Translations under genes and position numbers: made by a program
NCBI RefSeq assembly: GCF_000003605.2
Contig: NW_003129889.1
Span: forward strand, 47,237-97,950
DNA from: Saccoglossus kowalevskii
Taxonomy: Eukaryota > Hemichordata > Enteropneusta > Harrimaniidae
Direction of reading: 5' to 3'
Length of the DNA stretch: 50,714 nt
In this document: one piece after another, positions 23,001 through 38,000 of the stretch
Position numbering within the stretch: the first letter of the stretch is position 1
Layout: every line of letters begins with the position of its first letter
Notes under the pieces: model-generated
What the model was told of the DNA's origin: nothing
Databases searched by the model: none
Seen by the model: only the letters and a program-made list of their open reading frames with translations

Positions 23001-26000
23001 AACGAGAGACAAAAAGGATGCATTTTGTTCTCGTAGTAAAGATTCAAATGTTTTTTTGTTTGATTTTATTCTACACTTATAAATTGTCATGTATATTGGT
23101 GAGAGTTTGTCTCAGAATAAAACACCTGGCCAAAAAATTGAATCATGAGGCAAATGTTTCATGTCTCAAGTCTGGTGAGAACAATAACATGTAAAGAGAG
23201 CACTATGCCATCCACAACATACTTTTATAAAATTGGAATAACGCTGCACACAAACATTCTTGAAGCAAAAATCAAAGCCCTTATTTCACAAGGTCTTACA
23301 CAGTAGATGATTGTTTGACTTATTCCATGAGGCACAGATGGTTTGCATCTTAACCTCTCACAGCAAGAAGGAATTCTATGAGATTGCAAAATATCTTCAA
23401 ATGACACCTATACACTGTACGTCACAATGTATTGTAACAATACACCCTCGCATAACGTGACCAAAGTAACAACAAAATATGTCTTTCATGTGTTCAACAT
23501 TTGCCGCATAAATATAAAAATGCTTAATTAATTAAAATGTTTTTGTGATTTTATGGTTTAATAATGAAATGTTTTTAAAAGTTACTATTAAAAGGTAGTG
23601 GTTGCCACATGCCAAGTTCGACATGGGACTAATATCAACCTAAACAACGCATGTAAAATACATGAAATTTAAACATGCGCTGAGCGCCGACCACCGCCTT
23701 TAAGGGAGTTGCAACAGCAAGTAAAATCGAAAATTTTTGTCAATAAACAAAAATAATATATATAAAAATGTTAATACACGCGATTTACTTAATCCAAGTG
23801 AAATGGGTCAGCTACAAAATTATCCAAGATTTGCAAAAAATTGTTAGTCAAGAAATTAACCTTTTCACCACCAGCTCCTCGTTTTTCATCGTTAATTCAC
23901 AAAATAGTCATGTTTATAATCTGCACTCTCCCTCAGAAGATTGGACAAAAATAGCCAAATTTTTTGAGTAAAAACTGACTCAAATTTTGTCTGTTGGCTC
24001 CAAAATTCGGGTTCATTTCCAGAAACATTGAAGAATATAAGAAAAAAGTGCAGACAAATTAGGGGGCAAAAGTCTGGCAGTGAAAAGCTTAATTCAATTC
24101 AATGGACCATTTTCCATTCACTGCAAGACTCTGCCTAATACGTGAAATTCAACATAAAAACAAAAAAGTCATAGCATCGGATTCAACAAACGTCAAAATC
24201 TCTGGAAGTATTTCCATGCCTAATAATGTGCTATACTCGTTTGATGATGGTTAATTTTTATGAGACAAAGATGTCTCAATGCTATATTTGCCTCAGATAA
24301 ATTGGTATTTGGGATAATTGTAAAAAAAAAAAATGAATGTTCAAAATCAAATCATTTCAATTTTTGCGACAGATGTTCGACTCGCATCTTTCACACATTA
24401 CACAAGATTAGTTTTTCTTTTCATGAGAAAAGGTTGAGAAAAATATTAAATTGAAAACATAAATTCCCAACTAAATTTAGATTAATATTTTGGAGGGAAA
24501 ACAAATTTTGGCCAGAATCATTATTTGGCAATACATGGTTCAGCATTCAAAAATTAGTTTGGGTACCCAAAGTTTTTTCTTCAAACTTTCAAATAGCCAG
24601 ACTTGGGAAATAATTTCCCAATATTTCAGGAAATTCCTGCATCTACAACCACTCAACCCTTTGAGCACCCTTGAGTCAACTTTTGCCATTAAAAATTTTT
24701 AAATCCATACAATTTCTTTTATAATTTTTCTCAATCTTTCATCAAAACATTAATTGTGCCCATCTGGACCAAATTTATAAAAAAAAAATTATGATCAATT
24801 TGATTCAAAAATTATTCAAAAACACCATGTTGCCCCAAAATGATGATGCTCAAAGTATCTCGCGACTTTCATTCTCAAAAAATCAAAATTTGGGTCATGT
24901 CTGGGTAAACATAAATAAAAAGTACTATAATCTAACAGACGATTAATCATTCCAAAAATGAGGTATCAATTTATCAGAGAGTTAAGTAGCCTTCTGTGAG
25001 ACATTATCCTTGCCCCCTGGGACAAAGATCTTTATGAAGCCAAAGGAATTTCCATGACCTATATAATTTATAGCCTCAATGTTTACTTTAAAATTGTAAG
25101 AACAGCTTTGGTTAATAACCAATCTAAGGGTTTTATGTCTTCCAATTATCTAATGAGACATACCGCAGTAGTTGTTCACTGGCATTCCATATCACATTTT
25201 TTTGTTTCAGAAATGTTACATAATTGTCAATTTGGACACAGGTCACCACTTTTTTTTTTTCTCCAGTATGCATTATATTTTCTGACAAAAACTGTTGGCA
25301 TAAGGATCCTCATTTTAAAGTACTATTTCATAAAAAATAAATACTATTTGTCAAAATTTGTTATAACTTTACACATATTTTTCATCATTTGTAACCGAAT
25401 CAATTTGAGAATATAACTGAATTGATAAACAATTTTACCTGAGGAAATAATCTAAAAAATTTCATACTAGATATTTGACCATTTTGTCTACACTATTTTA
25501 CTCAACACAAACAGTAAAGTAAAACATATTACTAGAAATACAGGATCTTAGCTCACTGGTTTAATGTGGAGGTCATTGTATGAACTACAAGATTATAAGT
25601 ACACATCTGGTGAACGTTATAACAGAAGCTGTTATCAAATAGGAAGTACATTATTCGCAATAAAAACCTGAAAAATCAATTGGTTGCTGGGAAAGGGAGG
25701 GTAGCTGAGTATGGTTCTTCCCTCCAAAAACCCTGAACTAAAGTGAACAATAAGCATCTACCATATTAACTTCTGTCCAATCAGAAACGGCCTCAACCAC
25801 CATAAGGTCGGCACTTGCCATTGCAACACTGTACATAGGCATGTACATGTACCACAATATATCTTTGAACCACTCTATAATACTGTGCAAAAAATACTTC
25901 AGTAACCTTACTTTTTTATCTGGATTGTGTGGGCAACAGCATAATAATAAAATTGTATTGTAAAAGTTGAGGAATTTAGGCAATAAGATTAAATTAATAA

Positions 26001-29000
26001 GCCACAGTTGTTGCACAGCGATCATTGCAACTCCTTGTGCGAAAACAAACGTTCTTACAAGAGTTCCGTATTTTGCATGGATATATCCACTGTTCTCACA
26101 AGGAAATAAATACTTTGGATGGAATTGTTCCATTCGTTTAGAAAGTATGAAACGATTACCCATATACGAGGAACACAAGATTCAGACACAAGTATTTTGT
26201 TTCTCTTATACATATGTACGAGCGGGAGACAGTGTCCCCAAATGTTCATTATGAAAACATGTTTAAATTTTGTTCTATTTTTATAAATTGTCATTTGTAT
26301 TTTCTCACATTTTTGTGAGACAATTTGTCTCATGCGAGTAAAAAATCTGGACAAAAAAATTAACCATGCGGCAAGTGCTTCCTGTCCCATGTCTGGTGAC
26401 TACACAGTATATTGAACATGTGTTGCAATGACTGTAGCATAATGAAAATCTAGAGTTGCATAAACTGGAGTCGAGCGCCAGTATGGACACAGACCTGTTG
26501 CATACAGAGCTTGGACTACAACCAGACACTTTGGTTGGAGCGCTAACGAGCGAGTAACTCAGTTTATTTCTCAACGGGAAAACAGAACCAACATGGCGGA
26601 GAATACAATAAACACACATAGTGGCGTAACCACTTATTGTCTTTAACTTGCACCATTTTCCAAAAGTCTAAAGAAACGCATGAGGAAAAATTACTCACTA
26701 CATAATAATACAAAATTGTTGTTGGAAAGACACAAAAAATAATCTAAACTGAATATATAGTCTTTTAGATGTTCCGGAAGTCGGCGGTTACGGCTTGATC
26801 GTCTATGTTGAAGGGGCTGCATGACTATTGGAGTATCGTCAGCCAGGGATGTTGGTGTCGGGTCTCCAGGAGTCAACAATATTGGGTTGACTGAGCCAAT
26901 ACTTTGCGACTTTGTTTTTAAAGAAGTGTCAGTGCAACCTGTTGCCGGTGTTAGATCGGAAGGTTTACTTGGTGGTAATGGTGGATGTGTTGGAGATAGT
27001 GGAGTTTCGTCTTCATCAGGAAGATATAACATAGGGTTTTGATCGGTGTCTTTCGGATACGATATAACATTCCGACTCTTTGACACGGTATGACGTTTGC
27101 CTGAGTTGACTACTGCGGAACTTGCGGATGTTGCGATCATGGGCACTAGACTTATTGCGGTCACAGTGCAGATTGACGAGGTCCCCAACTTCAAGTTTGG
27201 GTGCACTGGTGGTTTTTACTGTAGGAGCTTTTGACTTCTCGCTAGCTTTATGGTTAGCCAAACGTTTCGTGTGTTGGTCTAAAATAAGTTTACGGTCGCG
27301 AATAGGAAGCTGGTAATTGGTAAATTGGTCTCTTTGGGTCCACATTTCACGTGCTGATAAGCCACTTGAACGTATGCGAGAGTTAACATGAGTGATTGCT
27401 ATGGAGAGGGAGAGTGGCGTAATAGTTGTGCACAGTTGAACCTGACGGAGTATCTCATCCTCAACTTCCTGTATTGCTCTATCTGCGACAGGGTTTTTGT
27501 TGCAATTCTTGATGCGGCCGACCTCAATATTCAAACGGTATTTTCGGGTGGACCATCAAGGGGGCTCAGGTCAATGCAAAGTCGCAGTAGGGCGTTGCGC
27601 AATGTTTCACTGCGTTAGTCTCTATGAGGCACGCTGTGGTGTATGACGTGACGCATTCTCTGACGATCAGGACTAATTGTCTTTCACGTTTAATTACATC
27701 TGCTGCATATAAACTGCCCACAGATTCTGGTGGATCTGAAGTTGATTGCTTAACAATTGTGTGAGGTACTTTGTTAAGTGAGGCACACTGGTGACAAGAG
27801 GTGGATACGTGTTGGATTGCTTTGTCCATGTCCAGTGCGAAAAAATAACGATGGAGGACCTGCTTCATTTGGTAACAAGACAGGTGACCGAGACGAATAT
27901 GAATTGCTGTCAGGAGGCCATCTAACACCTGTCGAGGTACAACAATGCATTCACGAGATGGAACGAATGGATCAGTACACTTGACTACAAGTAAACCATC
28001 TTTGGCAATAGTAACAGTGTTGAGGTAGTGTTTGACGTCTTTGATGTTAGTTAGCTTTTTAGATGGACGAGTTCCCTGGGTGAGATGAGAATGCGTACGT
28101 CTTAAATCAGCGCATTCTAACCGGATAGTTTGCCACGCTGCCCTATTGGTGAATGGTAGGCGTTTATTTCCTGATGATACGTCTTCAACGGATGTGTTTA
28201 TGACAACTGAGTCTTCCACACGTTCTACAAACGAACATATCTGACAGGTAGGGGTGGTACACTCTGCGGCATTGCGGCTGGCAAAGTCTGATGGAATATT
28301 GTCCTTGCCCGTCAGGTGGTGCACGTTGGCCTGGTAACGACTAACAGAAGAAAGGAATGTTGTTACGCGTGGGCTTGCTGAGAACTCACCCTGACAAAGT
28401 TTTTTGTACGCTTGCACACATGGCTTACTGTCAGTAAGAATACACGGTTTATGGTGGGACTGAATGATGTATGGACCAAAGTGCCTTGTTGCGATGGCAA
28501 TAGAAAGGGCCTCAATTTCACATGGAAGCCATGTTGCCTGACGGTCTCGAAGCTTGGCACTGAAGAAACCTGCGAGGTGGAGCTTGTCACCACGTGAGAC
28601 ATACATGGTGGACCCAACACTGTTTTTTAATGGCTGCATCAGTGACGATCCATATCTGATCGTGCGATTTGACGATAATGCTAACTGAGCAACACGAAAG
28701 GAATCACGAAGCTCATCCAACCATTGAATTCTATCTTGGGATTGTTGTCCAATAGTTGCATCTTCTAGTGGAGCAACAAGAGAAGCACAGCCTGGTAACA
28801 CTAGCTAGGACCTTATATGCGCCTATAAATGATCGTAGGTTGCGTATCTTTTCCGGTGGAGAACATGATGACAACGTAGAGATACGGTGTTGGCTTGCGC
28901 GGATGGTTCCCTCATTCCATACCCAACTGAGAATTGTGACTGTTGCAGGGCAGATGACGGTTTTTGATGGTGACAGTCTTAAGTCATTGGCTGCTAAATT

Positions 29001-32000
29001 ACACAGGAGACGTCTCCAATTTACAAGAAGGTCCTCGATTTTATTTGCACCGCAGTACAGATCATCTGTGAGTTTGGCAATGCTACCATCCTCAAGCATG
29101 TCACCAAGTACGCGACACATTAACTCCTCCAACGCTGTCCCAGAGTCTGGCATTCCCATGGCTGAATGCACGCATACGCGGACACCTTTGAATGGGGTTA
29201 CAACACCACAGTATTTTTGTGACTCGTGTGAAAGGGGAATCTGATAGAAGGCCTTAGTGAGATCGGTGGTGATGATATACTTCCATTGTGCAATTTGGCG
29301 TAGTGTGCTGTCCTTGTCTGGCATGAGGGCGGGTTGTGGCTTACTGTAGCGGCCAGGAGTGCGTCCTGTTAGAGGACGTGCATCAACTTGGTCAAAGGTG
29401 AGACCAACATGTGGTCTTTTGTTTATTACTTAGCGCCTGTGTACCTGTGGGTTTATTCTGTGTGTATTTGGATGTTCTAATCTTGGTGTTTTTCCAGTGA
29501 TTTCTAGGTGCAATCCAAATACAGTAGGGTGTGTCTTGTTTACCCAAGATTTGCAAGAGTTTGAGCTGGCCAAATGGTTTTTTTTTATATGGTTGATTAC
29601 TGGCATGTTAATTTTCTCATTTTTGAGCCATGTTTTCAACTTTCTTTATCATTTTTATATAGCAATTTCATATGTTAACATTGTCGTCTATGGAGTTTCA
29701 ATTAGTGGTATGAGCCCTATATCTGTTCAACATACATACTCTTCCTACTAACTAGTATGCCTACATCTTCTGCATTCAATTGAAGGTAAAACAGTTGCTT
29801 AGCAACAACATGATCTGTTTCATAAATAGTCTGATCAACTTAAAAATAATTTCATATGATTTTATCATTTCTAATTTAAAGACGAGTGTAATATAACTTC
29901 AAGATCATAAAAATGGTTGACTTTTAATTATTGTAAAATACTTTATTTTAGCTGGAATGAATTTTCACTGAAAAGACATTTTGTATGGAGATTGTTTTTA
30001 CTGATTTTCACGAGTTGAATGTAAAATGTAAAGGTATATTCACTGGATTTTATTTTCACTGAATCAGCCCTTCAGCATAAAAAACAGAAATCACCTGCAA
30101 GTGAAAATAAATTATTTTACAGTAATTCTAATTTCAGACTACATGTATGTAGTTTTGAATCACAGCCCAGACAGGAAATCATAACAGTCTGAGATAAAAC
30201 ACAAGTACAGTGTAAGGAAAGGTGTCTCATCACACTGGAATTCATGCTTGCTACCCACAGGAAAACTACCGGACAGTAACTACCCTTACATACAGACAGC
30301 TAATATCAACACTCATTGTCATCCCACTACCATCTGATTTTCTCTTTCTGCAAACAAATCAATAACACATTCTGTGTGGCAAAAGTAATCTAATTATTTC
30401 ATTATGACTAACTTAGAAAACTAGAGTGAAGCTTGCCTATCTATCCTTGACGACATGAAATGGCTGTGGCAATCGCAGCAAAATCATGTGTGATGCAACG
30501 AAGAGTGCAAACCAGTAGCACCACACACTACCAGGCAGGACACTATGATGTAGAATATGATGTATTCATCTTCGGGTTGCAAATCCCACTCGCTGATTAG
30601 TGTACCCAAAGTAACCAAATGCAACACAAACGTGCTCATAATCTACGGAACAACACGATGGAAAAACCCATCAACTCATCCTGTTGCCTTGCATAGCAGA
30701 TACAGACCACGTCCCTTTACGAGTTGAGTCATGTCGCGTCGTGTCACGTCAGAAAAGGTGTTGTGCGACAAGTTTAACTATTGTTTTGCCCACCAAAATC
30801 CTTGTGCAACATCGTACACCTTTTCGTGTAATATACAACTTCTTAATTTTTGACCAAATGAACATGAGTTGTCATTGGTTACGTCTTGATCATATATTGG
30901 GGGTCAGAAACTTTTGGAAACTATGTGCTTTTATGTTTCATTTGTTGCATTTTTAATTTTTAATTCCATTTTACCACTATACCTTCTAATACTGTAAAGG
31001 GATTAAGTATTCACTGGGTTTTAATTTTGCTTATTTCGCTGACTGGAAAATGCACTAAATTAAAACCCAGTGAATATGTAAATTTTAACATAGAACACAT
31101 TATCTAAATGATAAAACCGTGAATTTAAAACCCACTGAATATGCCTGAAATGGTTAATCAGTGCAATTTAAATCCAGTGAAAATTAATCATTTTACAGTA
31201 GTATTGTTGTGAAATAATGTTATTATTATTCAGGTTTATTTTGTAAAAGGGGAAAATAGTTTTGAAGGAATGAAAGTCAAAATGCACACATTGTTTTGTG
31301 CCTGGAAATTGTGGAATTCTAAAGGGCTCTAAAAGTAGGGTGAACAAAATCAACATTGTCAGGCGTCAAAGTAGACTGCCTACTCCAGTAAAAGTCAACA
31401 ATGCTCTGTCCTTTGTAATAAGTGTAAAAACATCCTGACAGTTGAAATACTGTGCTTAAGGGATGACCATTAGATACTATTGGTGAGGGGATGGTCAACA
31501 AATTTAATTATTTTTTTGAGCCATTTTTTTTTCTCCACAATGTTTTTTGTTTGATTTTTTTTTTCTACAGTTTTGTGTGCACATGTGGACTTTTTTTCAA
31601 CATCACCCCCCCCCCATGTAAATAATGGTCAACCCCTAATTTATTGTATGCCCACAGTCTACATGTTGGATATAATATGTAGCAGGATATAACCACCAGA
31701 AAACAAAAACTAATTCCAGTCTTATGCAAGAGGAATTTTGATAGCCGTATCACATTCATAATATAAACAGTGATTACAACTCTGTTATGATGGTATTAAT
31801 TAGCCGGGTGGGCAACTGAGCACTGTTGAGTAACGCTTACCAGATCTGGTAGAGAAAATAATCCAATAGAGATCAAATAACATACTTTAACAGCCAATTG
31901 GGGGCTGTATACCCAGAACTGTACTGTTTTGAGAGATTGGAAGATTTAATGATAGTGGCATTTTAGTGGTAGTTTGGAGCAAACTGATAACATGCAAGTT

Positions 32001-35000
32001 CATTGCAGCTAGATTTGTTTTCGTCAGTTTGAAAACTTGTTTTCACCCCCTCAAATAGTTCAAGCCAACCCACCCCCAAATTTCAAATGGTTTACTCCCA
32101 AGTGTAATCAAATAAACCATACAAAGTCTGTGACCTGAAGCCTGACCTTTGACAGCATGTAGGACACCAAGCACCAAATCAATAAGATACATGAAATATG
32201 CAGATTCATTATTTAGGGACTGACCATTAGAAACTGTGGGTGGGAAGATTATTAAAGTTATTTTTGTCCCCCACCGAGTTCCAAGATTTTTTGAGAATAA
32301 TGTTACTGTGTTGTTCTTTCGAATTTTTTCTGTCGTGAGTGTGCACATTTTTTACCTCTAAGTCAACCGACCTAAGTTTCTAATGACCAAGCTTTTAGGA
32401 TTTAATTAATTCAGCCAGCCAACAGTGGTGGCAGGAACAGTAATGCCAAAATTCCCAATGTTGTTTGTGATGTAAGGATATTAATCTTTCTCACTCAGCA
32501 GCTGATCTTACTTAGTTACGATTAAACTTTTCGGGAAGTAAACTAGAAATATCTTTCCTTTATCGACTCTAGCATTAAAAAAATCTATACAACTACAACC
32601 ATCTAAAATTTGAACTGAACAAATTGATGTTGAAATTCTAACATTTCTTCTCTAATATTTGTACAACACACTAAAAATAGGAGATACAAAATGGATAACT
32701 TTGATTAAGTGTACAAAAATTTGACACTGGACTTGAAAAGATTGAACACATTATTTATGCAACAGACACCACAATCAGAAAGTAAAAAGATGAAATGGAG
32801 AAAGAAACTGATACTCGACCACCTTGAAGGAAATGAGAATTACTGAAAAGGATTTAAAACAGTTACGCCTGAAGGTTTGTATAAGTAAACCAGGCCAATT
32901 AAAGCATGAAAGGGTCCAACAAAGTGTTTTGTATTTTGTTCCAGGTCACTTTGGGGTTGATGAGGTCAAGTGCAAATGTACGCTAGCATCTGATCTGGTT
33001 ACAAACAGGAAGGAAATACTAGCGATTCCTGGTTGTTGTTGAATCGGTAATCGGTCGTACAAACTTACAGGCATGACTGAAACCAGAGTTGTTTTACAGA
33101 CTTGTGTTTACACTTGAATCAAAGGTTGATTATCATGAAAACATTGCTTTATGCCAATTTATATAGACTTGAATGTAATTAACCCCTTGATTTCCCACGT
33201 TATTAACGCAACATTCTGCAATTTTATATTTTTCTCTTATAGAATTGTAAACAGATGGATTAAATTGTCTAGTGATTTTGATCAAAATTATATGTAAATG
33301 TACAATTTATTTTAGGAAGGGTGACAACAAGTTGCTTTTGATGTCCAAATAGTTAAAAATAAGAATTTTTTTTCTAATTTGCACACCAGCCGATGTCAAC
33401 AGATAATATTATGCATCTTACCTTTATCATAGGTTTCTTGCCATTCTTTGGCCTGGTGATCAGAAAAAGAAAAAAAAAATTAATATAATAATATCATAAT
33501 TATATCATACAAATACCAATCTAACTCTTATTATATGACTGAATTTTTCTATCATCAGTATTGAACAATTATCTCGAATTTTCTTCATTAATTTTCCACC
33601 AGAAGGACATAATTTGCTATTGGCTAAAGGTTTTAATTAATTTTTGAGGAGGGAAAAGGGAAAAAGATTAGTTTGTACAAAGTGACAACAATTTACTATA
33701 GTGCTCAAAGGTTTTAACCTTGCATCCAAATTTATTACAATTTATGTTGAGGCTGTGTCGATAGTTTGTTATGTGAACACACTGATGACAAGATATAAAC
33801 ATTGGTACATGTAAATGAATGTTTCTGTGACCCTATGTCAATGCGATTTAGTAGGTTCGTTTTTTTTACTTCCCTTTTGACCATTTTGCAAAAATAAACT
33901 GCTATAGTGTGGTATTACGTAGAATCTTTGGGAAAATAATGTTCATGTTTGCATGGTTTGAGATGCTCATTTTTAAAAATCCCTGTACTTTTATTTGTTT
34001 GTTTGTTTATTGATTTACACATACTCACTCCCTGGGAATGGGAATGGTTACAGATAATCTGAAAGTAAACAATATTAATACACTAAAAAGGAAGGAATAA
34101 AAATACACTAATCTACAAAAACAGAATATTAATTAAACAAGCAGCCTGTCGGCTGAGATAGCTCTGCTGTTAGCAATGCACATGGCAATTAAAGAACAGA
34201 AGATATCATTAGAAAATGAACAAATCTGAGAGAGGTCCACATGTAGTACCTATATGTATAATATATCAAAGCAATCAGACTTGCTGTTTTCAACAAGAAG
34301 TCGAAAATATCACTTTTTACCAAAAATTACAAAAATATTCATCAAAATTAGAGAATTAAAGATATCATCATGAAATGAACAAATCTGAGAGAGGTCCACA
34401 TGTAGTACCTACCGGGTATATATGTAAAATCAAAGCAATTGGACTTGCGGTTTTCAACAAGAGGTCGAAAATATCACTTTTTACCAAAAATTTCAAAAAT
34501 ATTCACCAAAATTAGAGAATTGAAGATATCATTACAAAATGAACAAATCTGAGAGAGGTCGACATGTAGTACCTATATATGTAAATATCAAAGCAATTGG
34601 ACTTACAGTTTTTAACAAGAAGTCGAAAATATCACTTTACTAAAAATGACAAAAATATTCACCAAAATTAGAAAATTGAAGATATCATCATGAAATGAAC
34701 AAATCTGAGAGAGGTCTACCCAAGGTACATATACACCAAGTATCAAAGCATTCAGGCTTGTAGTTTTCAAGAAGAAGTCGAAAAAGTAAAACATTGACAC
34801 GGACGACGACGACGACGGAGACGGACAATCACTCATATGATAAGCTCCGCTCGACAAAGTCGACAGCGGAGCTAAAAAGCATTAAAACAACTCCTCCTGT
34901 AAGAAAGATACATAATAGTTTTAAGCCAGTTCAAGCCAGTTCATGATTGGTCGCTAAAGGTAGTCTTATAGCCTGAGGAGAGTAAAATTACCATTCTGAA

Positions 35001-38000
35001 AACTGAATAATAACATTTTTTTCATATTTTTGTGCAAGACAAACAGTTCCAGACATTGATTGCCAACGTTGTCTCTCCTGGCTTTTTTAATGTGCAATTT
35101 GCAGGTGCCAGTACTGAAATAGAGCGTTTTGCCACAGAGACGTATTCTATTTTGGGTCTACGTGACAGGGCTGCATGACAGTCTTCCTAACATAAATGGC
35201 AATTTAATGCGCTATATGCGCTATGCTGGCATCAAACAGGCCCAGTTGAACACAAGCACATGTAAACCTCAAAGCATGCACTTAACCTTCGAGTCAGTGG
35301 TGCACTCGCCAGGGTAGGGGGTTTGACACTTTTGAATGTTAAACCCAAAATAGGATTTACACTTGAACTTGGGTCTACCGATCACAAGTCTGATGCAACC
35401 ACCATTATGTTACTGGTGGCCATTAAACTCACTTGCCTTAACAGACTAAGAAATATACAAGAAACATTTTGGACAAGTAGGTTTAAAAATTAACGTCAAA
35501 CACTGAAAGTATTTTGAAAATAAAAGAACAAGAAGATTTAGTATTGCGAACACTTTGATTGCTGACTCATCGTTCATTTACCAATCATAAATTTTCAATA
35601 CCAGCAAAGCTATGTTCATCTTTCAGTGCCAAAGTAAATTTTTGTCATTAAAAAAAAATGTTGTATTTCAAAGAATTTTCCCAAGATCTTGATAAAGACT
35701 TGTAACCCATAGACAATTATGTCAATTTGGTCTAAAATGATTAAAAAAATTATAGAAAAATGATAAAAAATAAGCAAAATGGAACACACAAATTTTGGAG
35801 GGAAAATTATGGCACCCAAAGAGTATCAATAGTAGACATAATATAGTATCATACGTCCATCATGGTTATTTTTGTGAAATAGTGGAAGGGGAAGGTGTAA
35901 TGAAGGTTGATTTCCAAGAGTTTTCCAGACCTTTTGCCAAACTTTCTGGCACCCCCCCCCCCCAAGACATTTTGATCCTTAATTCAGGCCAACATCATCA
36001 CCAAAGCTCATCAAAGTTCTGAGGACATGGTAGTTCCCTGAAGAAAACTGGCCTTTCTAAAATGAATTAATAACTATAAAGAAATTTTCAAAGATTTTTT
36101 TTACAACAACTCAAAAACTTTCCAGACCTCAAAAAATCCAAAGACTTTCAAAGGATTTTCCAAACGCTATGGACCAGGCCTGTATCGGCATGTTGAATTA
36201 AAAGTACACATGAACTATCAACAGCAGCCACAACACAAATTGTAAGAAATTTGGGTGTGTCAACGTTTGTCACTTTTCACGAAATGTAAACCGCTTAATT
36301 TTTTTATTTATTTATAAAAATTCAGATAAAAACCTGTAGCCAATGGAATACGAGTGTCCATTCGGCCCCAAAAAATTAACAAAGAAATGTTTTTATGTAT
36401 TTTTTTATATATATTTTTTTGATAATTTGATATCAAATGGACATAATTGCTATTTCTCTACAAGTCTTGATAAATTCTTGGAAAAATTATGTGGGGGTAT
36501 AAATTGTGAATGTTGACAAAAGTTGACTTTGGCGCACAAAGGGCAGTGGTCGAATTTTGTGTATAGATATAGTACACAGGTAGACGTACTTTATTAAATA
36601 AAGGCAAACAAAAGACTGTCTGCCACTCTTTACAGGATAGGATTAGATTACAGACATCACAACCAGTCTCCTATAGACATGAATTACCTGTCTGGGTAAC
36701 ACCCACATGAAATACAGACCCCATATTTGGATAACCTCAATCATATTTCCTGTCAAACTGCTAACCACTAAGTCCAGTATCGGTTAAATGTTAGCTTTAG
36801 GATACACATCGAAACATAACTACAGACTATTGTCAAATTCTTTATTTTAGCTGAAATTAATTTACATTAAAAAAACATTTTGGCCGTTTTGTATGAAGAT
36901 TTTTGATGAGTTGAATGTGAAATATAGGAAAAATGCTATTTTCACAGGATTTTATACCATCCTCAAAATACATGATATCTTGTCTAACCCAGTTACAGTA
37001 CAAGTGGTGATAAGTTAGTTATTGGAAAATGTTGAGCAATTGAATACAAGTCGTATATTTTTCTCCAATTTCCATGCATTACCAATTTACACTCACCCTA
37101 ACAGGAATAATGCAAAATCTCCAAAATTGATTGAAATCACTCAATAAGTTACTTCCATATGAGCATGCAATTGCTCTATACCAGGTATTAGCTAGGCTTC
37201 ATCCTTTGCATATGTCTGTCTCATTATCAAGATCAAGGTAACTTCATACTATAGTTTCTGAACTTCAAATACTTTCCAAATTACTTGAAAAGCATGTCTA
37301 TATATACTTTTATGTATTGTATTGATTCATAGTCTGGGTTTCACAAAGTTCACTCATGCGAGACAGTCTTGTGCAAAGTTATTCATGACTGGTTACAGGC
37401 TACCGATAATGGCCAGCTAAATGGAATTATTTTTATTCACTTGGTCAACCATGGGGTACTTCTTAAAAAAACTTGTAATTTACAAATGTAATGGCAATTC
37501 GTTTGATGGTTTGATTCCAGGCTACTCTCTTTAAATAATAAAATAAAAAATAATGCAAGTCTAATCCAAGAGTACAACTTGAACCAAACACTTATCATTT
37601 CATGGCTGCTCATTTCAATTGCACTGACAAGATGAACAAATTTGGTTTACACAGTTGTAATTGAGGAGCAAGAAATAAAGTATAGACAAGCAAACAATGT
37701 ACTGCATGAAAAGATTTACTAGAAATGTTTAGGAAGTGCTTTGATGGTCTTTCGATATGGGACTCATTGTGAATAACACAACACATTAACGAACATTATT
37801 TTAACGAAAGTGCCATTTTCTAAACCAGTGTCAACAGTATATTTATTTTCATCTCTTCTTTTTTTTTTCTTAGAATAGTATTTCACTATGCTCTGTTCAA
37901 AATGAATGTCAATAAAGTTATTATTATTATTATATAAATACATTGTTTACATGACATTTGAACATGTGCTGTGCCATGACCACTCCCCTTTAACTTTATA

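Larger units (their letters stand above)
26402..29422 (-). mobile_element. Ty3/gypsy-type LTR retrotransposon, 5'-truncated and decayed
   Basis: In order on the minus strand: end of reverse transcriptase, RNase H, integrase zinc finger and core, integrase C-terminal region, a Ser/Arg tail, then an LTR-like segment. Gag, protease and the front of reverse transcriptase are missing; the coding match starts abruptly near 29422 after an in-frame stop. Several frameshifts and an integrase deletion make it inactive. It has higher GC than the host introns and lies in intron 2 of the SPARC-like gene in the same orientation. A diverged host repeat abuts its right-hand (3') end. Confidence 0.85.

Noticed and set aside
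25738-26178. 146-codon minus-strand frame
   Set aside because: It is the longest frame outside known features, but it has low-complexity hydrophobic stretches, no motif and no linked exon.
28756-29244. 162-codon plus-strand frame
   Set aside because: It is antisense to the gypsy reverse transcriptase; an artefact of its composition.
31600-31620. Poly-C runs here and at about 16500 and 35950
   Set aside because: Simple homopolymers, prone to sequencing error, with no functional context.
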